64,000 bases of DNA from Pseudomonas sp. ATCC 13867 (lineage in GTDB: Bacteria > Pseudomonadota > Gammaproteobacteria > Pseudomonadales > Pseudomonadaceae): assembly GCF_000349845.1 (NCBI RefSeq), contig NC_020829.1:3851001-3915000 (forward strand), in the 5' to 3' direction. Made by a program: the position numbers and the translations under genes. The notes beneath the pieces are model-generated. The model saw nothing but the letters and a program-made list of their open reading frames with translations, was not told the DNA's origin and did not search any database. Positions 20,048-29,461 of this stretch are shown piece by piece (the first letter of the stretch is position 1; every line of letters starts with the position of its first letter).

Positions 20048-21373
20048 ATGCCCACCGCCAAAGTCCCGCTCGACCTGCTGCTCTTTCCCTCCTGGATCGT
20101 CCCCGTGGAGCCCGCCGGCGTCGTCCTGCGCGATCACGGCCTGGGCATCCGCGACGGCCGCATCGCCCTGCTCGCCCCGCGCGCCGAGGCGCTGCGCCAC
20201 CCGGCCTCGGAAACCCGCGAGCTGCCGGGCATGCTGCTCTCCCCCGGCCTGATCAACGCCCACGGCCACGCGGCGATGAGCCTGTTCCGTGGCCTGGCGG
20301 ACGACCTGGCGCTGATGACCTGGCTGCAGGAACACATCTGGCCGGCGGAGTCCAAGTGGGTCGGCGAGGACTTCGTCCGCGACGGCACCGAGCTGGCCAT
20401 CGCCGAACAGCTCAAGGGCGGCATCACCTGCTTCTCCGACATGTACTTCCACCCGCAGGTGGCCTGCGAGGCGGTGCACAAGGCCGGCGTGCGCGCGCAG
20501 ATCAGCGTGCCGGTGCTGGACTTCCCGGTGCCCGGCGCCCGCGACGCCGACGAGGCGATCCGCCAGGGCCTGGCGCTGCGCGATGACCTCAAGCACCACC
20601 CGCGCATCAAGGTGGCCTTCGGCCCGCACGCGCCCTACACGGTCAGCGACGACAAGCTGGAAAACATCCTGATGCTCGCCGAGGAGCTGGACGTCGGCAT
20701 CCACATGCACGTCCACGAGACCGCCTTCGAGGTCCAGCAGGCGCTGGAGAAGCATGGCGAGCGGCCGCTGGCGCGCCTGCACCGCCTGGGCCTGCTCGGT
20801 CCGCGCTTCCAGGCCGTGCACATGACCCAGGTGAACGACGAGGACCTGGCGATGCTGGTGGAAACCAACAGCTCGGTGGTGCACTGCCCGGAATCCAACC
20901 TCAAGCTAGCCAGCGGCTTCTGCCCGGTGGAACGGCTGTGGCAGGCCGGCGTCAACGTCGCCATCGGTACCGACGGCGCCGCCAGCAACAATGACCTCGA
21001 CCTGCTCGGCGAAACCCGCACCGCCGCCCTGCTGGCCAAGGCCGTGGCCGGCCAGGCCACCGCACTGGACGCCCACCGCGCCCTGCGCATGGCCACCCTG
21101 AACGGCGCCCGCGCGCTGGGCATGGAGCAGGAAACCGGCTCGCTGGAGCTGGGCAAGACCGCCGACCTGACCGCCTTCGACCTCTCGGGCCTGGCCCAGC
21201 AGCCGGTCTACGAGCCGGTTTCCCAGTTGATCTACGCCAGCGGCCGCGACTGCGTGCGCCACGTCTGGGTCGGCGGCAAGCAGCTGCTGGACGACGGCCA
21301 GCTCACCCGCCTGGACGAAGAGCGCCTGATCGCCGTGGCCGGCGAGTGGGGCCGCAGGATCGCCGGCGCCTGA
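20048..21373 (+). CDS. mtaD: Methylthioadenosine / S-adenosylhomocysteine deaminase
   Basis: A 441-residue amidohydrolase of the TRZ/ATZ family. Metal ligands and active-site marks: NAHGHAAMS (HxH), [16 protein letters not shown] and [13 protein letters not shown]. The PAO1 relative (PA3170) is known to deaminate methylthioadenosine to methylthioinosine, which is then phosphorolysed to the substrate of MtnA. The divergent mtnA neighbour supports the same role here. ATG 20048 is chosen because AGGA lies 8 bases upstream; an in-frame ATG at 20039 overlaps that site. Confidence 0.9.
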   Translation: MPTAKVPLDLLLFPSWIVPVEPAGVVLRDHGLGIRDGRIALLAPRAEALRHPASETRELPGMLLSPGLINAHGHAAMSLFRGLADDLALMTWLQEHIWPAESKWVGEDFVRDGTELAIAEQLKGGITCFSDMYFHPQVACEAVHKAGVRAQISVPVLDFPVPGARDADEAIRQGLALRDDLKHHPRIKVAFGPHAPYTVSDDKLENILMLAEELDVGIHMHVHETAFEVQQALEKHGERPLARLHRLGLLGPRFQAVHMTQVNDEDLAMLVETNSSVVHCPESNLKLASGFCPVERLWQAGVNVAIGTDGAASNNDLDLLGETRTAALLAKAVAGQATALDAHRALRMATLNGARALGMEQETGSLELGKTADLTAFDLSGLAQQPVYEPVSQLIYASGRDCVRHVWVGGKQLLDDGQLTRLDEERLIAVAGEWGRRIAGA

Positions 21374-21388
21374 GCCCACCCCGGATCG

Positions 21389-21418
21389 GCATCCTCAGGC
21401 CGCGCTGCCTGAGGATGC
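21389..21418 (+). terminator. Strong hairpin after mtaD
   Basis: A perfect 12-bp stem (21389-21400 with 21407-21418) with a 6-base loop, 15 bases after the mtaD stop. There is no T-run behind it, so it may be a pause or mRNA-end hairpin rather than a classical intrinsic terminator. Confidence 0.55.
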
Positions 21419-21520
21419 CCGCCGCCGCTGCGACAATCTGTCATGCCGCGCCCCATCCATTCCACGAAGCTGGCATCATAGTCAGTCTTCGTTTCCAGCT
21501 TTTTGATCAATAGGGACACC

Positions 21521-22219
21521 ATGAGCAACGTCGACCACGCCGAGATCGCCAAATTCGAGGCCCTCGCCCACCGCTGGTGGGACCGCGAGAGCGAGTTCAA
21601 GCCCCTGCACGACATCAACCCGCTGCGGGTCAACTGGATCGACGAGCGCGTCAGCCTCGCCGGCAAGAAGGTGCTCGACGTCGGCTGCGGCGGCGGCATC
21701 CTCAGCGAAGCGATGGCCCAGCGCGGCGCCACCGTCACCGGTATCGACATGGGCGAAGCGCCCCTGGCGGTCGCCCAGTTGCACCAGCTGGAATCCGGCG
21801 TGCCGGTGGAATACCGCCGCACCACCGCCGAAGAACTGGCCGAAGAGATGCCCGAGCAGTTCGACGTGGTGACCTGCCTGGAGATGCTCGAGCACGTGCC
21901 GGACCCTGCCTCGGTCATCCGCGCCTGCTACAGGATGGTCAAGCCCGGCGGCCAGGTGTTCTTCTCCACCATCAACCGCAACCCGAAGGCCTACCTGTTC
22001 GCCATCGTCGGTGCGGAATACGTGATGCGCCTGCTGCCGCGCGGCACCCACGACTTCAAGAAATTCATCCGCCCCTCCGAACTGGGCGCCTGGTCGCGCG
22101 ACGCCGGCCTGGCGGTCAAGGACATCATCGGCCTGACCTACAACCCGCTGACCAAGCACTACAAGCTGGCCGACGACGTCGACGTCAACTACATGATCCA
22201 GACCCTGCGCGAGGAGTGA
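21521..22219 (+). CDS. ubiG: Ubiquinone biosynthesis O-methyltransferase
   Basis: A 232-residue class I SAM methyltransferase performing both O-methylations of ubiquinone synthesis. Motifs: [16 protein letters not shown] (SAM motif I), [34 protein letters not shown] 21521 has AGGGA 5 bases upstream; an in-frame ATG 18 bases earlier lacks a site. mupP begins 5 bases after the stop, so the two are co-translated in an operon with yciK. Confidence 0.97.
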   Translation: MSNVDHAEIAKFEALAHRWWDRESEFKPLHDINPLRVNWIDERVSLAGKKVLDVGCGGGILSEAMAQRGATVTGIDMGEAPLAVAQLHQLESGVPVEYRRTTAEELAEEMPEQFDVVTCLEMLEHVPDPASVIRACYRMVKPGGQVFFSTINRNPKAYLFAIVGAEYVMRLLPRGTHDFKKFIRPSELGAWSRDAGLAVKDIIGLTYNPLTKHYKLADDVDVNYMIQTLREE

Positions 22220-22224
22220 GTCGC

Positions 22225-22893
22225 ATGCTCAGAGCGGTTCTCTTCGACATGGACGGCACGCTGCTGGACACCGCGCCGGACTTCATCGCCGTGTGCCAGG
22301 CGATGCTCAAGGCCCACGGCCGCCCGCCGATCGACGACCAGCGCATCCAGGACGTGGTCTCCGGCGGTGCCCGCGCGATGGTCGCCGCGACCTTCGAGAT
22401 GGACCCGGAAGCCGCCGGCTTCGAGGCCCTGCGCCAGGAGTTCCTCGATCGCTACCAGGAACATTGCGCCGTCTTCACCCGCCCGTACGACGGCATGGCC
22501 GAGCTGCTGGAGAGCATCGAGCAGTCGCGCCTGATCTGGGGTGTAGTGACCAACAAGCCGGTGCGCTTCGCCGCGCCGATCATGGAGCAGTTGGGCCTGG
22601 CCGAGCGCTCCGCCGTGCTGGTCTGCCCGGACCATGTGAAGAACAGCAAGCCGGACCCGGAAATGCTCCTGCTGGCCTGCAGCCAGCTGAAGATCGACCC
22701 GTCCGAAGCGCTGTTCATCGGCGACGACCTGCGCGACATCGAGTCGGGCCGCGCCGCCGGGACCAAGACCGCCGCCGTGCGCTACGGTTACATCCACCCG
22801 GACGACAACCCCGCGCACTGGGGCGCCGACGTCATCGTCGATCAGCCTCGCGACCTGCTCGCCGTCCTCGACCGCGCGCTCTGCTCCTGCTGA
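22225..22893 (+). CDS. mupP: N-acetylmuramic acid 6-phosphate phosphatase
   Basis: A 222-residue HAD-superfamily phosphatase: nucleophile motif [10 protein letters not shown] (Asp8, Asp10), motif II VTNKP, Lys in KNSKPDPE, and acidic motif GDDLRDIE. In Pseudomonas the gene directly after ubiG (PA3172) was shown to be MupP, which dephosphorylates MurNAc-6-P in the cell-wall recycling bypass that feeds UDP-MurNAc. The ubiG-mupP-yciK order here is the same. The generic alternative, phosphoglycolate phosphatase (Gph), is less likely. Confidence 0.92.
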   Translation: MLRAVLFDMDGTLLDTAPDFIAVCQAMLKAHGRPPIDDQRIQDVVSGGARAMVAATFEMDPEAAGFEALRQEFLDRYQEHCAVFTRPYDGMAELLESIEQSRLIWGVVTNKPVRFAAPIMEQLGLAERSAVLVCPDHVKNSKPDPEMLLLACSQLKIDPSEALFIGDDLRDIESGRAAGTKTAAVRYGYIHPDDNPAHWGADVIVDQPRDLLAVLDRALCSC

Positions 22894-22944
22894 GTTCAAT
22901 TCCCGGGAGCTCGTCGCGCTGACGGGCTCCGCTTAGGAGAAACC

Positions 22945-23688
22945 ATGTTCGACTACTCCGCCCGCCCCGACCTGCTAAAGGGCCGCGTGATCCTGGTGAC
23001 CGGCGCCGGTCGCGGCATCGGCCGGGCCGCTTCGCTGACCTTCGCCGCCCACGGCGCCACCGTGCTGCTGCTGGGCAAGACCGAGGACTACCTCAACGAG
23101 GTCTACGACGAGATCGTCGCCGCCGGCCATCCGGAACCGGTAGTGATCCCGCTGAACCTGGAAACCACCCTGCCGCACCAGTACGACGAGCTGGCGGCCA
23201 CCATCGAGAAGGAGTTCGGCAAGCTCGACGGCCTGCTGCACAACGCCTCGATCCTCGGCCTGCGCTCGCCCATCGAGCAGATTTCCACCGACAATTTCAC
23301 CCGCGTCATGCAGGTGAACGTCAACGCCATGTTCAGCCTCACCCACACCCTGCTGCCGCTGCTCAAGCTCTCCGAGGACGCCTCGGTGGTCTTCACCTCC
23401 AGCAGCGTCGGCCGCAAGGGCCGCGCCTACTGGGGCGCCTACGCGGTGTCGAAGTTCGCCACCGAAGGCCTGATGCAGGTGCTGGCGGACGAGTGCGAGG
23501 ACATCACCCGCGTGCGCGCCAACAGCGTCAACCCCGGCGCCACCCGGACCGCCATGCGCGCCCATGCCTATCCGGGCGAGAACGCCTTCAACAACCCGGC
23601 GCCCGAAGAAATCATGCCGGTCTACCTGTATCTCATGGGTCCGGACAGCAAGGGCGTGAACGGCCAGGCCTTCAACGCCCAGGACTGA
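22945..23688 (+). CDS. yciK: YciK-family short-chain dehydrogenase
   Basis: A 247-residue SDR with the cofactor motif TGAGRGIG near the N-terminus, NASILG in place of the usual NAG, SSSVGRKG, and the catalytic YAVSK. The substrate of YciK is not known. A good TAGGAG ribosome site lies 6 bases before ATG. It follows mupP after 51 bases and is probably the last gene of the ubiG operon, since a hairpin follows the stop. Confidence 0.9.
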   Translation: MFDYSARPDLLKGRVILVTGAGRGIGRAASLTFAAHGATVLLLGKTEDYLNEVYDEIVAAGHPEPVVIPLNLETTLPHQYDELAATIEKEFGKLDGLLHNASILGLRSPIEQISTDNFTRVMQVNVNAMFSLTHTLLPLLKLSEDASVVFTSSSVGRKGRAYWGAYAVSKFATEGLMQVLADECEDITRVRANSVNPGATRTAMRAHAYPGENAFNNPAPEEIMPVYLYLMGPDSKGVNGQAFNAQD

Positions 23689-23693
23689 CCCCA

Positions 23694-23723
23694 CGGCGCC
23701 CTCGCCCCGCCTCGGGGGCGCCG
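23694..23723 (+). terminator. Hairpin terminator after yciK
   Basis: An 8-bp stem CGGCGCCC/GGGCGCCG (23694-23701 with 23716-23723), followed shortly by T-containing sequence up to about 23737. It lies 5 bases after the yciK stop. Confidence 0.55.
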
Positions 23724-23935
23724 CATTTCGCCGGTTTTCTGGCTAGCGCGCTTTCTGACTCCCGGCAAAGTGCCATTATTTCGCCACTCTTCTGACGAAA
23801 CTTCCACCCCATCGGAACCCAACCCGCCTTCTGTCGGTCCATAAGCGCTCTTTTGGAGACTTTTCGAGGGCTGGCACGGAAATCGCTCTGTCCCTCCTGT
23901 CGCCGTACAAAATGCGTCAGAGGTTGCCTCGCGTC

Positions 23936-24862
23936 ATGGTTCCCCCCAAACAGTCCAACACCATCGACTTCGATGCCGCCAAGCTCCAGCGCCTGGCCGC
24001 CCAGGAGACGCGCCAGCGTCCCAGGCTTCCGCTCGACCCGCTGGAACTGCGCCAGCAACTGAACCTGCAATTGCAGGCCAGCCTGGAAGCCGAACGTATC
24101 CTGGCGGTGTTCTTCAGTGAGATCCAGCGCCTGCTGCCGGTGGACTACCTGGCCTACCAGCACTCGGGGGCCGACCTGCGCCTGGAGTTCGGCGACTCGG
24201 CAGCGCACAGCGCCGGCTATCGCCTCACCCATGACGGCGAGTACCTGGGCGAACTCTGCTTCCGCCGCCGCCAGCGCTTCTCCGAGGCCGAGCTGGGCCA
24301 GCTGGAGTCGCTGATGGCCTGCCTGCTCTACCCGCTGCGCAACGCCCTGCTCTACCGCGCCGCGGTGCAGTCCGCCCTGCGCGATGCGCTCACCGGCACC
24401 GGCAATCGCATCGCGATGGACCAGGCCCTGACTCGCGAGGTCGAGGTCGCCCGGCGCCACCTGCAACCGTTGTCGCTGCTGATGCTCGACCTGGACCATT
24501 TCAAGCAGATCAACGACGCGTTCGGCCACAGCATCGGCGACGACGCCCTGTGCGCGGTGGCGGCGGCGGTCAAGACCAGCCTGCGCAACGTCGACATGGT
24601 GTTCCGTTTCGGCGGCGAGGAGTTTCTCGTGCTGCTTTCCAATACTCCCGGCAGCAGCGCCGCCCAGGTGGGCGAACGGCTGCGGCGCGCCGTGGAGGAG
24701 CTGGACCTGGTCATCGACGGCAAGCGCTTGCCGCTTTCCATCAGCCTGGGCTGTGCCACGCTCAATGGCGGTGAGTCGGTGGACGACCTGTTGCGCCGCG
24801 CCGACAGCGCCCTCTACGAAGCCAAGCGCGACGGGCGCAACCGGCTGGCCTGCGCGAGTTGA
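23936..24862 (+). CDS. Diguanylate cyclase with GAF-like N-terminal domain
   Basis: A 308-residue soluble protein without membrane segments. The N-terminal half (about 30-140) looks like a degenerate GAF sensor. The C-terminal GGDEF domain (about 145-305) has an intact FGGEEF active site and the product-inhibition site RNVD five residues before it, so it should make c-di-GMP and be feedback inhibited. By position it corresponds to PAO1 PA3177. The start is uncertain: ATG 23936 matches the expected N-terminus, but an in-frame ATG also occurs at 23912. Neither has an ideal ribosome site. Confidence 0.88.
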   Translation: MVPPKQSNTIDFDAAKLQRLAAQETRQRPRLPLDPLELRQQLNLQLQASLEAERILAVFFSEIQRLLPVDYLAYQHSGADLRLEFGDSAAHSAGYRLTHDGEYLGELCFRRRQRFSEAELGQLESLMACLLYPLRNALLYRAAVQSALRDALTGTGNRIAMDQALTREVEVARRHLQPLSLLMLDLDHFKQINDAFGHSIGDDALCAVAAAVKTSLRNVDMVFRFGGEEFLVLLSNTPGSSAAQVGERLRRAVEELDLVIDGKRLPLSISLGCATLNGGESVDDLLRRADSALYEAKRDGRNRLACAS

Positions 24863-24874
24863 GAACTATCTCCC

Positions 24875-24951
24875 TGTAGGAGCTTGCTCGCGAACAGCGT
24901 TTCCCGGTGACTTCGGTGTCAGGCGGGTTCGCGAGCAAGCTCGCTCCTACA
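24875..24951. repeat. Pseudomonas REP pair (element 1)
   Basis: Two inverted copies of the Pseudomonas REP palindrome: left arm 24875-24895 (TGTAGGAGC...TCGCGAAC, lacking one GAGC unit) and right arm 24927-24951. It lies just after the diguanylate cyclase stop. The same unit recurs at 29383, 35165, 39363 and 57798. Confidence 0.9.
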
Positions 24952-24975
24952 AAGCTCTGCTAATTCGCAGGCAAT

Positions 24976-25003
24976 GAAAAAGGGCTCCGAGGAGCCCTTT
25001 TTC
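24976..25003. terminator. Bidirectional intrinsic terminator
   Basis: A 12-bp stem (24977-24988 with 24991-25002) with A-run on the left and T-run on the right, so it works in both directions. It sits between the converging cyclase (stop 24862) and rluB (stop 25019). Confidence 0.92.
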
Positions 25004-25018
25004 ATTTATCGCTAACGC

Positions 25019-26344
25019 TTAGCGCTTGAAGCCCGGGCGCATGCCGTCACCGGCAGCCTGCGGGCGACGCTTGGCAATCGGCTTGCGCGCCGGCTTGCCC
25101 GGACGCTCGGCCAGCGGGGCGCCCTTGTCGCGCTCGGGCGCGCGAGCCGGACGATCGCTCGGTGCCTTGCGCGGTGCACGGTCTTCGCCGGCATCGCTGC
25201 GCGGACCACGGGCCGGACGATTACCGCCCGCGTCACGCGGCTTGCGCGGAGCACGGCTGTCTTCGCCACGCGGGGCGCGAGCAGGACGATCACTGCCCGT
25301 CTCGCGCGGCTTGCGCGGGGCACGGCTGTCATCACCACGGGGGGCTCGGGCCGGACGCTCGTCGCCATCACGCGGAGCGCGCGCCGGACGCTCACCGGCA
25401 GCCGGGCGCGGCGCGCGCTGCGGGCGCTCGCCTTCGGCGCGCTCGGTGCGGGTACGCGCACCACGGCCCGGACGCTCGCTGGGCGCCAGCTTCTTGCCGA
25501 GCTTGCGCTCCTGGCGCTCGACCTTCTCCTTGGTCTTGGTGGAGACCGCCGGCAGGGCGACCGGCGTCAGGCCGACTTCCTCGCTGAGGATGTCCAGCTC
25601 GCGCTGGCCCATCTCGCGGTAGCGGCCCATGGTCAGCTCGGAGGTCAGGAACACCGGTCCGAAGCGCACGCGCTTCAGGCGGCTGACGATCACGCCCTGG
25701 GACTCCCACAGGCGGCGGACTTCGCGGTTACGGCCTTCCATCACCACCACGTGGTACCAGTGGTTGAAGCCTTCGCCACCGGGCGCTTCCTGGATGTCGC
25801 TGAACTTGGCCGGGCCGTCTTCGAGCATCACGCCGGCTTTCAGGCGCTCGATCATCTCTTCGTCGACTTCGCCGCGCACGCGCACGGCGTACTCGCGGTC
25901 CATCTCGTAGGACGGGTGCATCAGGCGGTTGGCCAGCTCACCGTCGGTGGTGAACATCAGCAGGCCGGTGGTGTTGATGTCCAGGCGACCGACGTTGATC
26001 CAGCGGCCGCTGCGCAGGCGCGGCAGGCGGTCGAACACGGTCGGGCGGCCTTCCGGATCGTCGCGGGTGCAGACTTCGCCTTCGGGCTTGTTGTAGATCA
26101 GCACGCGACGGACGTGCTCTTCGATCTTCTCGCGCTTGAGCAGGCGGTCATCGACGGCGATGGCATCGCGGTCGCCGACGCGCTGGCCAAGGGTGGCCAC
26201 GGCGCCGTTGACTTTCACCCGGCCATCTTCGATCCAGGCTTCGACGTCGCGGCGCGAGCCGACGCCCATGCGAGCGAGGACCTTCTGCAGTTTCTCGCCG
26301 GCCGGCGCGGGGATCAGTTCTGGGTTTTCGTGCGTGTCGGTCAT
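25019..26344 (-). CDS. rluB: 23S rRNA pseudouridine synthase RluB with long basic tail
   Basis: A 441-residue protein. An S4 RNA-binding domain (about 17-75) is followed by an RsuA/RluB-type synthase with the catalytic Asp in [11 protein letters not shown] and the motif [11 protein letters not shown]. RluB modifies U2605 (E. coli numbering) of 23S rRNA. From about residue 285 to the end is an Arg/Pro/Ala-rich low-complexity tail built from repeated RPARAPR- and [13 protein letters not shown] units, probably a disordered RNA-binding extension. ATG 26344 has GGGAGG 7 bases upstream; open frame further upstream is not coding. Confidence 0.93.
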   Translation of the reverse strand: MTDTHENPELIPAPAGEKLQKVLARMGVGSRRDVEAWIEDGRVKVNGAVATLGQRVGDRDAIAVDDRLLKREKIEEHVRRVLIYNKPEGEVCTRDDPEGRPTVFDRLPRLRSGRWINVGRLDINTTGLLMFTTDGELANRLMHPSYEMDREYAVRVRGEVDEEMIERLKAGVMLEDGPAKFSDIQEAPGGEGFNHWYHVVVMEGRNREVRRLWESQGVIVSRLKRVRFGPVFLTSELTMGRYREMGQRELDILSEEVGLTPVALPAVSTKTKEKVERQERKLGKKLAPSERPGRGARTRTERAEGERPQRAPRPAAGERPARAPRDGDERPARAPRGDDSRAPRKPRETGSDRPARAPRGEDSRAPRKPRDAGGNRPARGPRSDAGEDRAPRKAPSDRPARAPERDKGAPLAERPGKPARKPIAKRRPQAAGDGMRPGFKR

Positions 26345-26475
26345 CTGGGCACCTCCCGGTGTGGCATGCAACGAATAAAAAGGTCGCGCATCATACGCGC
26401 TTGCGCGCGGCAAAGCATCGCCCGCGATCGGGAAAGACTAGCCGACTTACAGAACCCTACACGGGGAATGGATCA

Positions 26476-26910
26476 ATGCACCGCGAAGACGACTTCACCG
26501 GCGCGAAGCTCGCGCTGTTCCATGCCGGCCAACTGGTGGTCTACAAGCGCGACGAGAAACCCGGCATCCCCTACCCCGGCTGCTGGGACTTCCCTGGCGG
26601 CGGCCGCGAGGGCGACGAAACCCCGGCGCAGTGCGCACTGCGTGAACTGGAAGAGGAGTTTGCCATCCGCCTGGATGCCCGGCGTATCGAGTGGCAGCGC
26701 CGCTACCGCGCCACCCACGGTCCCGCGCCGTGGGCCTGGTTCCTGGTGGCGCGCCTGGATCGAGCCGAGCTCGACGCCATCCGCTTCGGCGACGAGGGCC
26801 AGTATTGGCGCCTGATGCGGGTCAGCGAATACCTCGCCCACGGGCAGGCCGTGGATTACCTGCAGGAGCGCCTGCGGCATTTCCTCGCAGGCCGCGTCGA
26901 GATCGGCTGA
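26476..26910 (+). CDS. Nudix hydrolase
   Basis: A 144-residue single-domain Nudix protein. The Nudix box is at about residues 38-60 (GGGREGDETPAQ then RELEEEFAI); the usual Gly after the EE pair is replaced by Phe, a known variation. These enzymes hydrolyse nucleoside diphosphates linked to another group; the substrate here cannot be deduced. Divergent from rluB. ATG 26476 has a GGGGA site; earlier in-frame ATGs sit in the non-coding spacer. Confidence 0.85.
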   Translation: MHREDDFTGAKLALFHAGQLVVYKRDEKPGIPYPGCWDFPGGGREGDETPAQCALRELEEEFAIRLDARRIEWQRRYRATHGPAPWAWFLVARLDRAELDAIRFGDEGQYWRLMRVSEYLAHGQAVDYLQERLRHFLAGRVEIG

Positions 26911-27059
26911 TTCCACGCGGCCAACCGCTGATATGCATTTGCACGGCCCATCTGAATCTGTTTCCGGCTGACACATCTCCTTAGATTGCCCGCTCACCGA
27001 AGCACGCCGCCGGCCCACCCGCGCGTGCCCGGACGTTCTGACACAAGCGGGAATCCAGC

Positions 27060-28487
27060 ATGAACACGAGAAGCACGGAGCAGGCGTACAACTACAAGGT
27101 GGTTCGCCAATTCGCCATCATGACGGTGGTCTGGGGCGTCGTCGGCATGGCTATGGGGGTGCTGATCGCCTCCCAGCTGGTCTGGCCGCAACTGAACCTT
27201 GACCTGCCGTGGACCAGTTTCGGGCGCCTGCGCCCGCTGCACACCAGCCTGGTGATCTTCGCCTTCGGCGGCTGCGCCCTGTTCGCCACCAGCTATTACA
27301 CCGTGCAGCGCACCTGCCAGGCGCGGTTGTTTTCCGACAGCCTGGCCGCCTTCACCTTCTGGGGATGGCAGGCGCTGATCGTGGTGATGCTGATCACTCT
27401 GCCGCTGGGCTACACCACCACCAAGGAATACGCCGAGATCGAGTTCACCGGCGCGGTGTGGATGGCCATCGTCTGGGTCGCCTACGCGGTGGTGTTCTTC
27501 GGCACCCTGATGAAGCGCAGGACGCCGCACATCTACGTGGGCAACTGGTTCTTCGCCGCCTTCATCGTGGTCACCGCGATGCTGCACATCGTCAACCACC
27601 TGTCGATCCCGGTGGACTGGTTCAAGTCCTACCCGGTGTACTCCGGCGCCACCGACGCGATGGTGCAGTGGTGGTACGGCCACAACGCGGTGGGCTTCTT
27701 CCTCACCACCGGCTTCCTGGGGATGATGTACTACTTCGTGCCCAAGCAGGCCGGACGCCCGGTGTATTCCTACCGGCTGTCCATCGTGCACTTCTGGGCG
27801 CTGATCACCCTGTACATCTGGGCCGGCCCGCACCACCTGCACTACACCGCGCTACCGGACTGGGCCCAGTCGCTGGGCATGGTGATGTCGCTGATCCTCC
27901 TGGCTCCGAGCTGGGGAGGAATGATCAACGGCATGATGACCCTCTCCGGCGCCTGGCATAAGCTGCGCACCGACCCGATCCTGCGCTTCCTCGTCGTCTC
28001 CCTGGCCTTCTACGGCATGTCCACCTTCGAAGGCCCGATGATGGCGATCAAGACCGTCAACGCCCTGTCTCACTACACCGACTGGACCATCGGCCATGTC
28101 CATGCCGGCGCCCTGGGCTGGGTGGCGATGATTTCCATCGGCTCGCTCTACCACCTGATTCCCAAGGTCTTCGGTCGCGAACAGATGCACAGCATCGGCC
28201 TGATCAACGCGCACTTCTGGCTGGCCACCATCGGCACCGTGCTGTACATCGCCTCGATGTGGGTCAACGGCATCACCCAGGGCCTGATGTGGCGCGCGGT
28301 GAACGCCGACGGCACGCTCACCTACTCCTTCGTCGAAGCGCTGCAGGCCAGCCACCCCGGCTTCGTGGTGCGCATGAGCGGCGGCATGCTGTTCCTCGGC
28401 GGCATGCTGCTGATGGCCTGGAACACCTGGATGACCGTGCGCAGGCCGCAGCCCGAAGCGCTGCTCGCCGCCGAGCGGATGGCCTGA
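27060..28487 (+). CDS. ccoN: Orphan cbb3-type cytochrome c oxidase subunit I
   Basis: A 475-residue, 12-helix heme-copper oxidase subunit with all catalytic ligands: His61 and His348 (low-spin heme), His346 (high-spin heme), His208, His258 and His259 (CuB), and Tyr252 in YIWAGPHH, the cbb3 cross-linked tyrosine. It is catalytically complete but stands without ccoO and ccoP; only a short ccoQ-like gene follows. P. aeruginosa has such orphan ccoN genes (ccoN3/ccoN4), whose products combine with CcoO/P made elsewhere. No TTGAT-N4-ATCAA ANR box is visible in 26911-27059, unlike classical anaerobically induced cbb3 operons. Confidence 0.93.
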   Translation: MNTRSTEQAYNYKVVRQFAIMTVVWGVVGMAMGVLIASQLVWPQLNLDLPWTSFGRLRPLHTSLVIFAFGGCALFATSYYTVQRTCQARLFSDSLAAFTFWGWQALIVVMLITLPLGYTTTKEYAEIEFTGAVWMAIVWVAYAVVFFGTLMKRRTPHIYVGNWFFAAFIVVTAMLHIVNHLSIPVDWFKSYPVYSGATDAMVQWWYGHNAVGFFLTTGFLGMMYYFVPKQAGRPVYSYRLSIVHFWALITLYIWAGPHHLHYTALPDWAQSLGMVMSLILLAPSWGGMINGMMTLSGAWHKLRTDPILRFLVVSLAFYGMSTFEGPMMAIKTVNALSHYTDWTIGHVHAGALGWVAMISIGSLYHLIPKVFGREQMHSIGLINAHFWLATIGTVLYIASMWVNGITQGLMWRAVNADGTLTYSFVEALQASHPGFVVRMSGGMLFLGGMLLMAWNTWMTVRRPQPEALLAAERMA

Positions 28488-28488
28488 G

Positions 28489-28719
28489 GTGACGCTCTGG
28501 CTGGGGCTGGCCGGCCTGCTGGCGCTGTACTTCGGCGTCGGCTGGAGCCTGCGGGCGCACCGCGAGCGCGGCATCGAGGAGGCCAGCATGCTGCCCTTCG
28601 CCGATGACGAAGAGGTCGCCCGGCGCATGGAAAAAACCACCGGACGCAGCCGTACTGGCTGCGCCTGCCCCGGTCGCTGCCAAGGCGACTGCGAGCACTG
28701 GCACGACTGGCAGCCCTAG
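28489..28719 (+). CDS. CcoQ-like small membrane protein with Cys-rich tail
   Basis: A 76-residue protein starting with GTG one base after the ccoN stop, so it is translationally coupled. It has one N-terminal membrane helix (about 3-20), the CcoQ-like segment MLPFADDEEVARRME, and a C-terminal tail with four cysteines and two histidines (CACPGRCQGDCEHWH). Orphan ccoN genes in P. aeruginosa are also followed by a CcoQ. The Cys/His tail is not part of ordinary CcoQ as I know it and might bind a metal or heme. Confidence 0.75.
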   Translation: MTLWLGLAGLLALYFGVGWSLRAHRERGIEEASMLPFADDEEVARRMEKTTGRSRTGCACPGRCQGDCEHWHDWQP

Positions 28720-28968
28720 CGCGGTATCTCACGCAAAGACCTGCGACAGAGCGCCGCATCACCTCCATCAATTTTCATTAGCAAGCACATCAATTTCTCG
28801 GCGGGCGGCCGGAATGAAACTATCTGTCCCGTGCCCCGCCACCCGATGGACGCCTGAAGCATCGTCCCCTGCCCTGCCTGGACCCCAGGACAAACATCAT
28901 CGATGCCAGCGCTCCCCGGTGGGGCTTTCAAACCCATTCACCGAGTCCGTTCACCGAGGAATATCAGA

Positions 28969-29235
28969 ATGAAGCTTGCCTCTGTCGTGTCGGCTGTGAT
29001 CTCCAGCCTTGCCCCGATGGCTTTCGCCCAGGACGCCATCAAGAACCCCGGTGCCGATCTGCCGGTTACCGAATACCACTACGGCATGGCCCTGGACGTG
29101 GACAAGGTGCTGCACCGCACCGACAACTCCGGCAAGGTCGGCATCGTGCCGGCCTACATGGTCTACCAGGACCACAACGGCGAAACCCACAAGGTTCGCT
29201 TCCTCGAATGGGGCGGCAGCACCAGCCAGGGCTGA
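28969..29235 (+). CDS. Small secreted DUF2790-type protein
   Basis: An 88-residue protein with a clear signal peptide (MKLASVVSAVISS... to MAFA, cleavage near AFA-QD at about residue 20), so periplasmic. The body (EYHYGMALDVDKVLH, GIVPAYMVYQDHNGE) matches the DUF2790 family, which is abundant in Pseudomonas and of unknown function. GAGGA lies 8 bases before ATG 28969. The 249-base spacer before it shows no other gene. Confidence 0.82.
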   Translation: MKLASVVSAVISSLAPMAFAQDAIKNPGADLPVTEYHYGMALDVDKVLHRTDNSGKVGIVPAYMVYQDHNGETHKVRFLEWGGSTSQG

Positions 29236-29382
29236 GCCCCGCCGAACATCGCCCTCCGGCCGTCTTGGCCCACCCCCGCGAGCCTGTGGTGGCGGTCGGG
29301 GGGCGATCCTGATTTGCCGCCGCACCACAGCCGTCATCCCGCAAGTCCGCGAAACTCAGCCCTACCAGGAAGCTGCGCCACC

Positions 29383-29461
29383 TGTAGGAGCGAGCTTGCT
29401 CGCGAACAGAACGCCCCGTAGACATCGTTGCAAAGCGGTTCGCGAGCAAGCTCGTTCCTAC
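29383..29461. repeat. Pseudomonas REP pair (element 2), contains a stop codon
   Basis: REP arms 29383-29406 and 29438-29461 in inverted orientation, with one base change in the right arm (GTTCC instead of GCTCC). The minus-strand gene ending at 29458 takes its TAG stop from the GTAGGA end of this element. Confidence 0.88.

Noticed and set aside
26911..27059. ANR/FNR box upstream of the orphan ccoN
   Set aside because: No TTGAT-N4-ATCAA or close variant was found on either strand.
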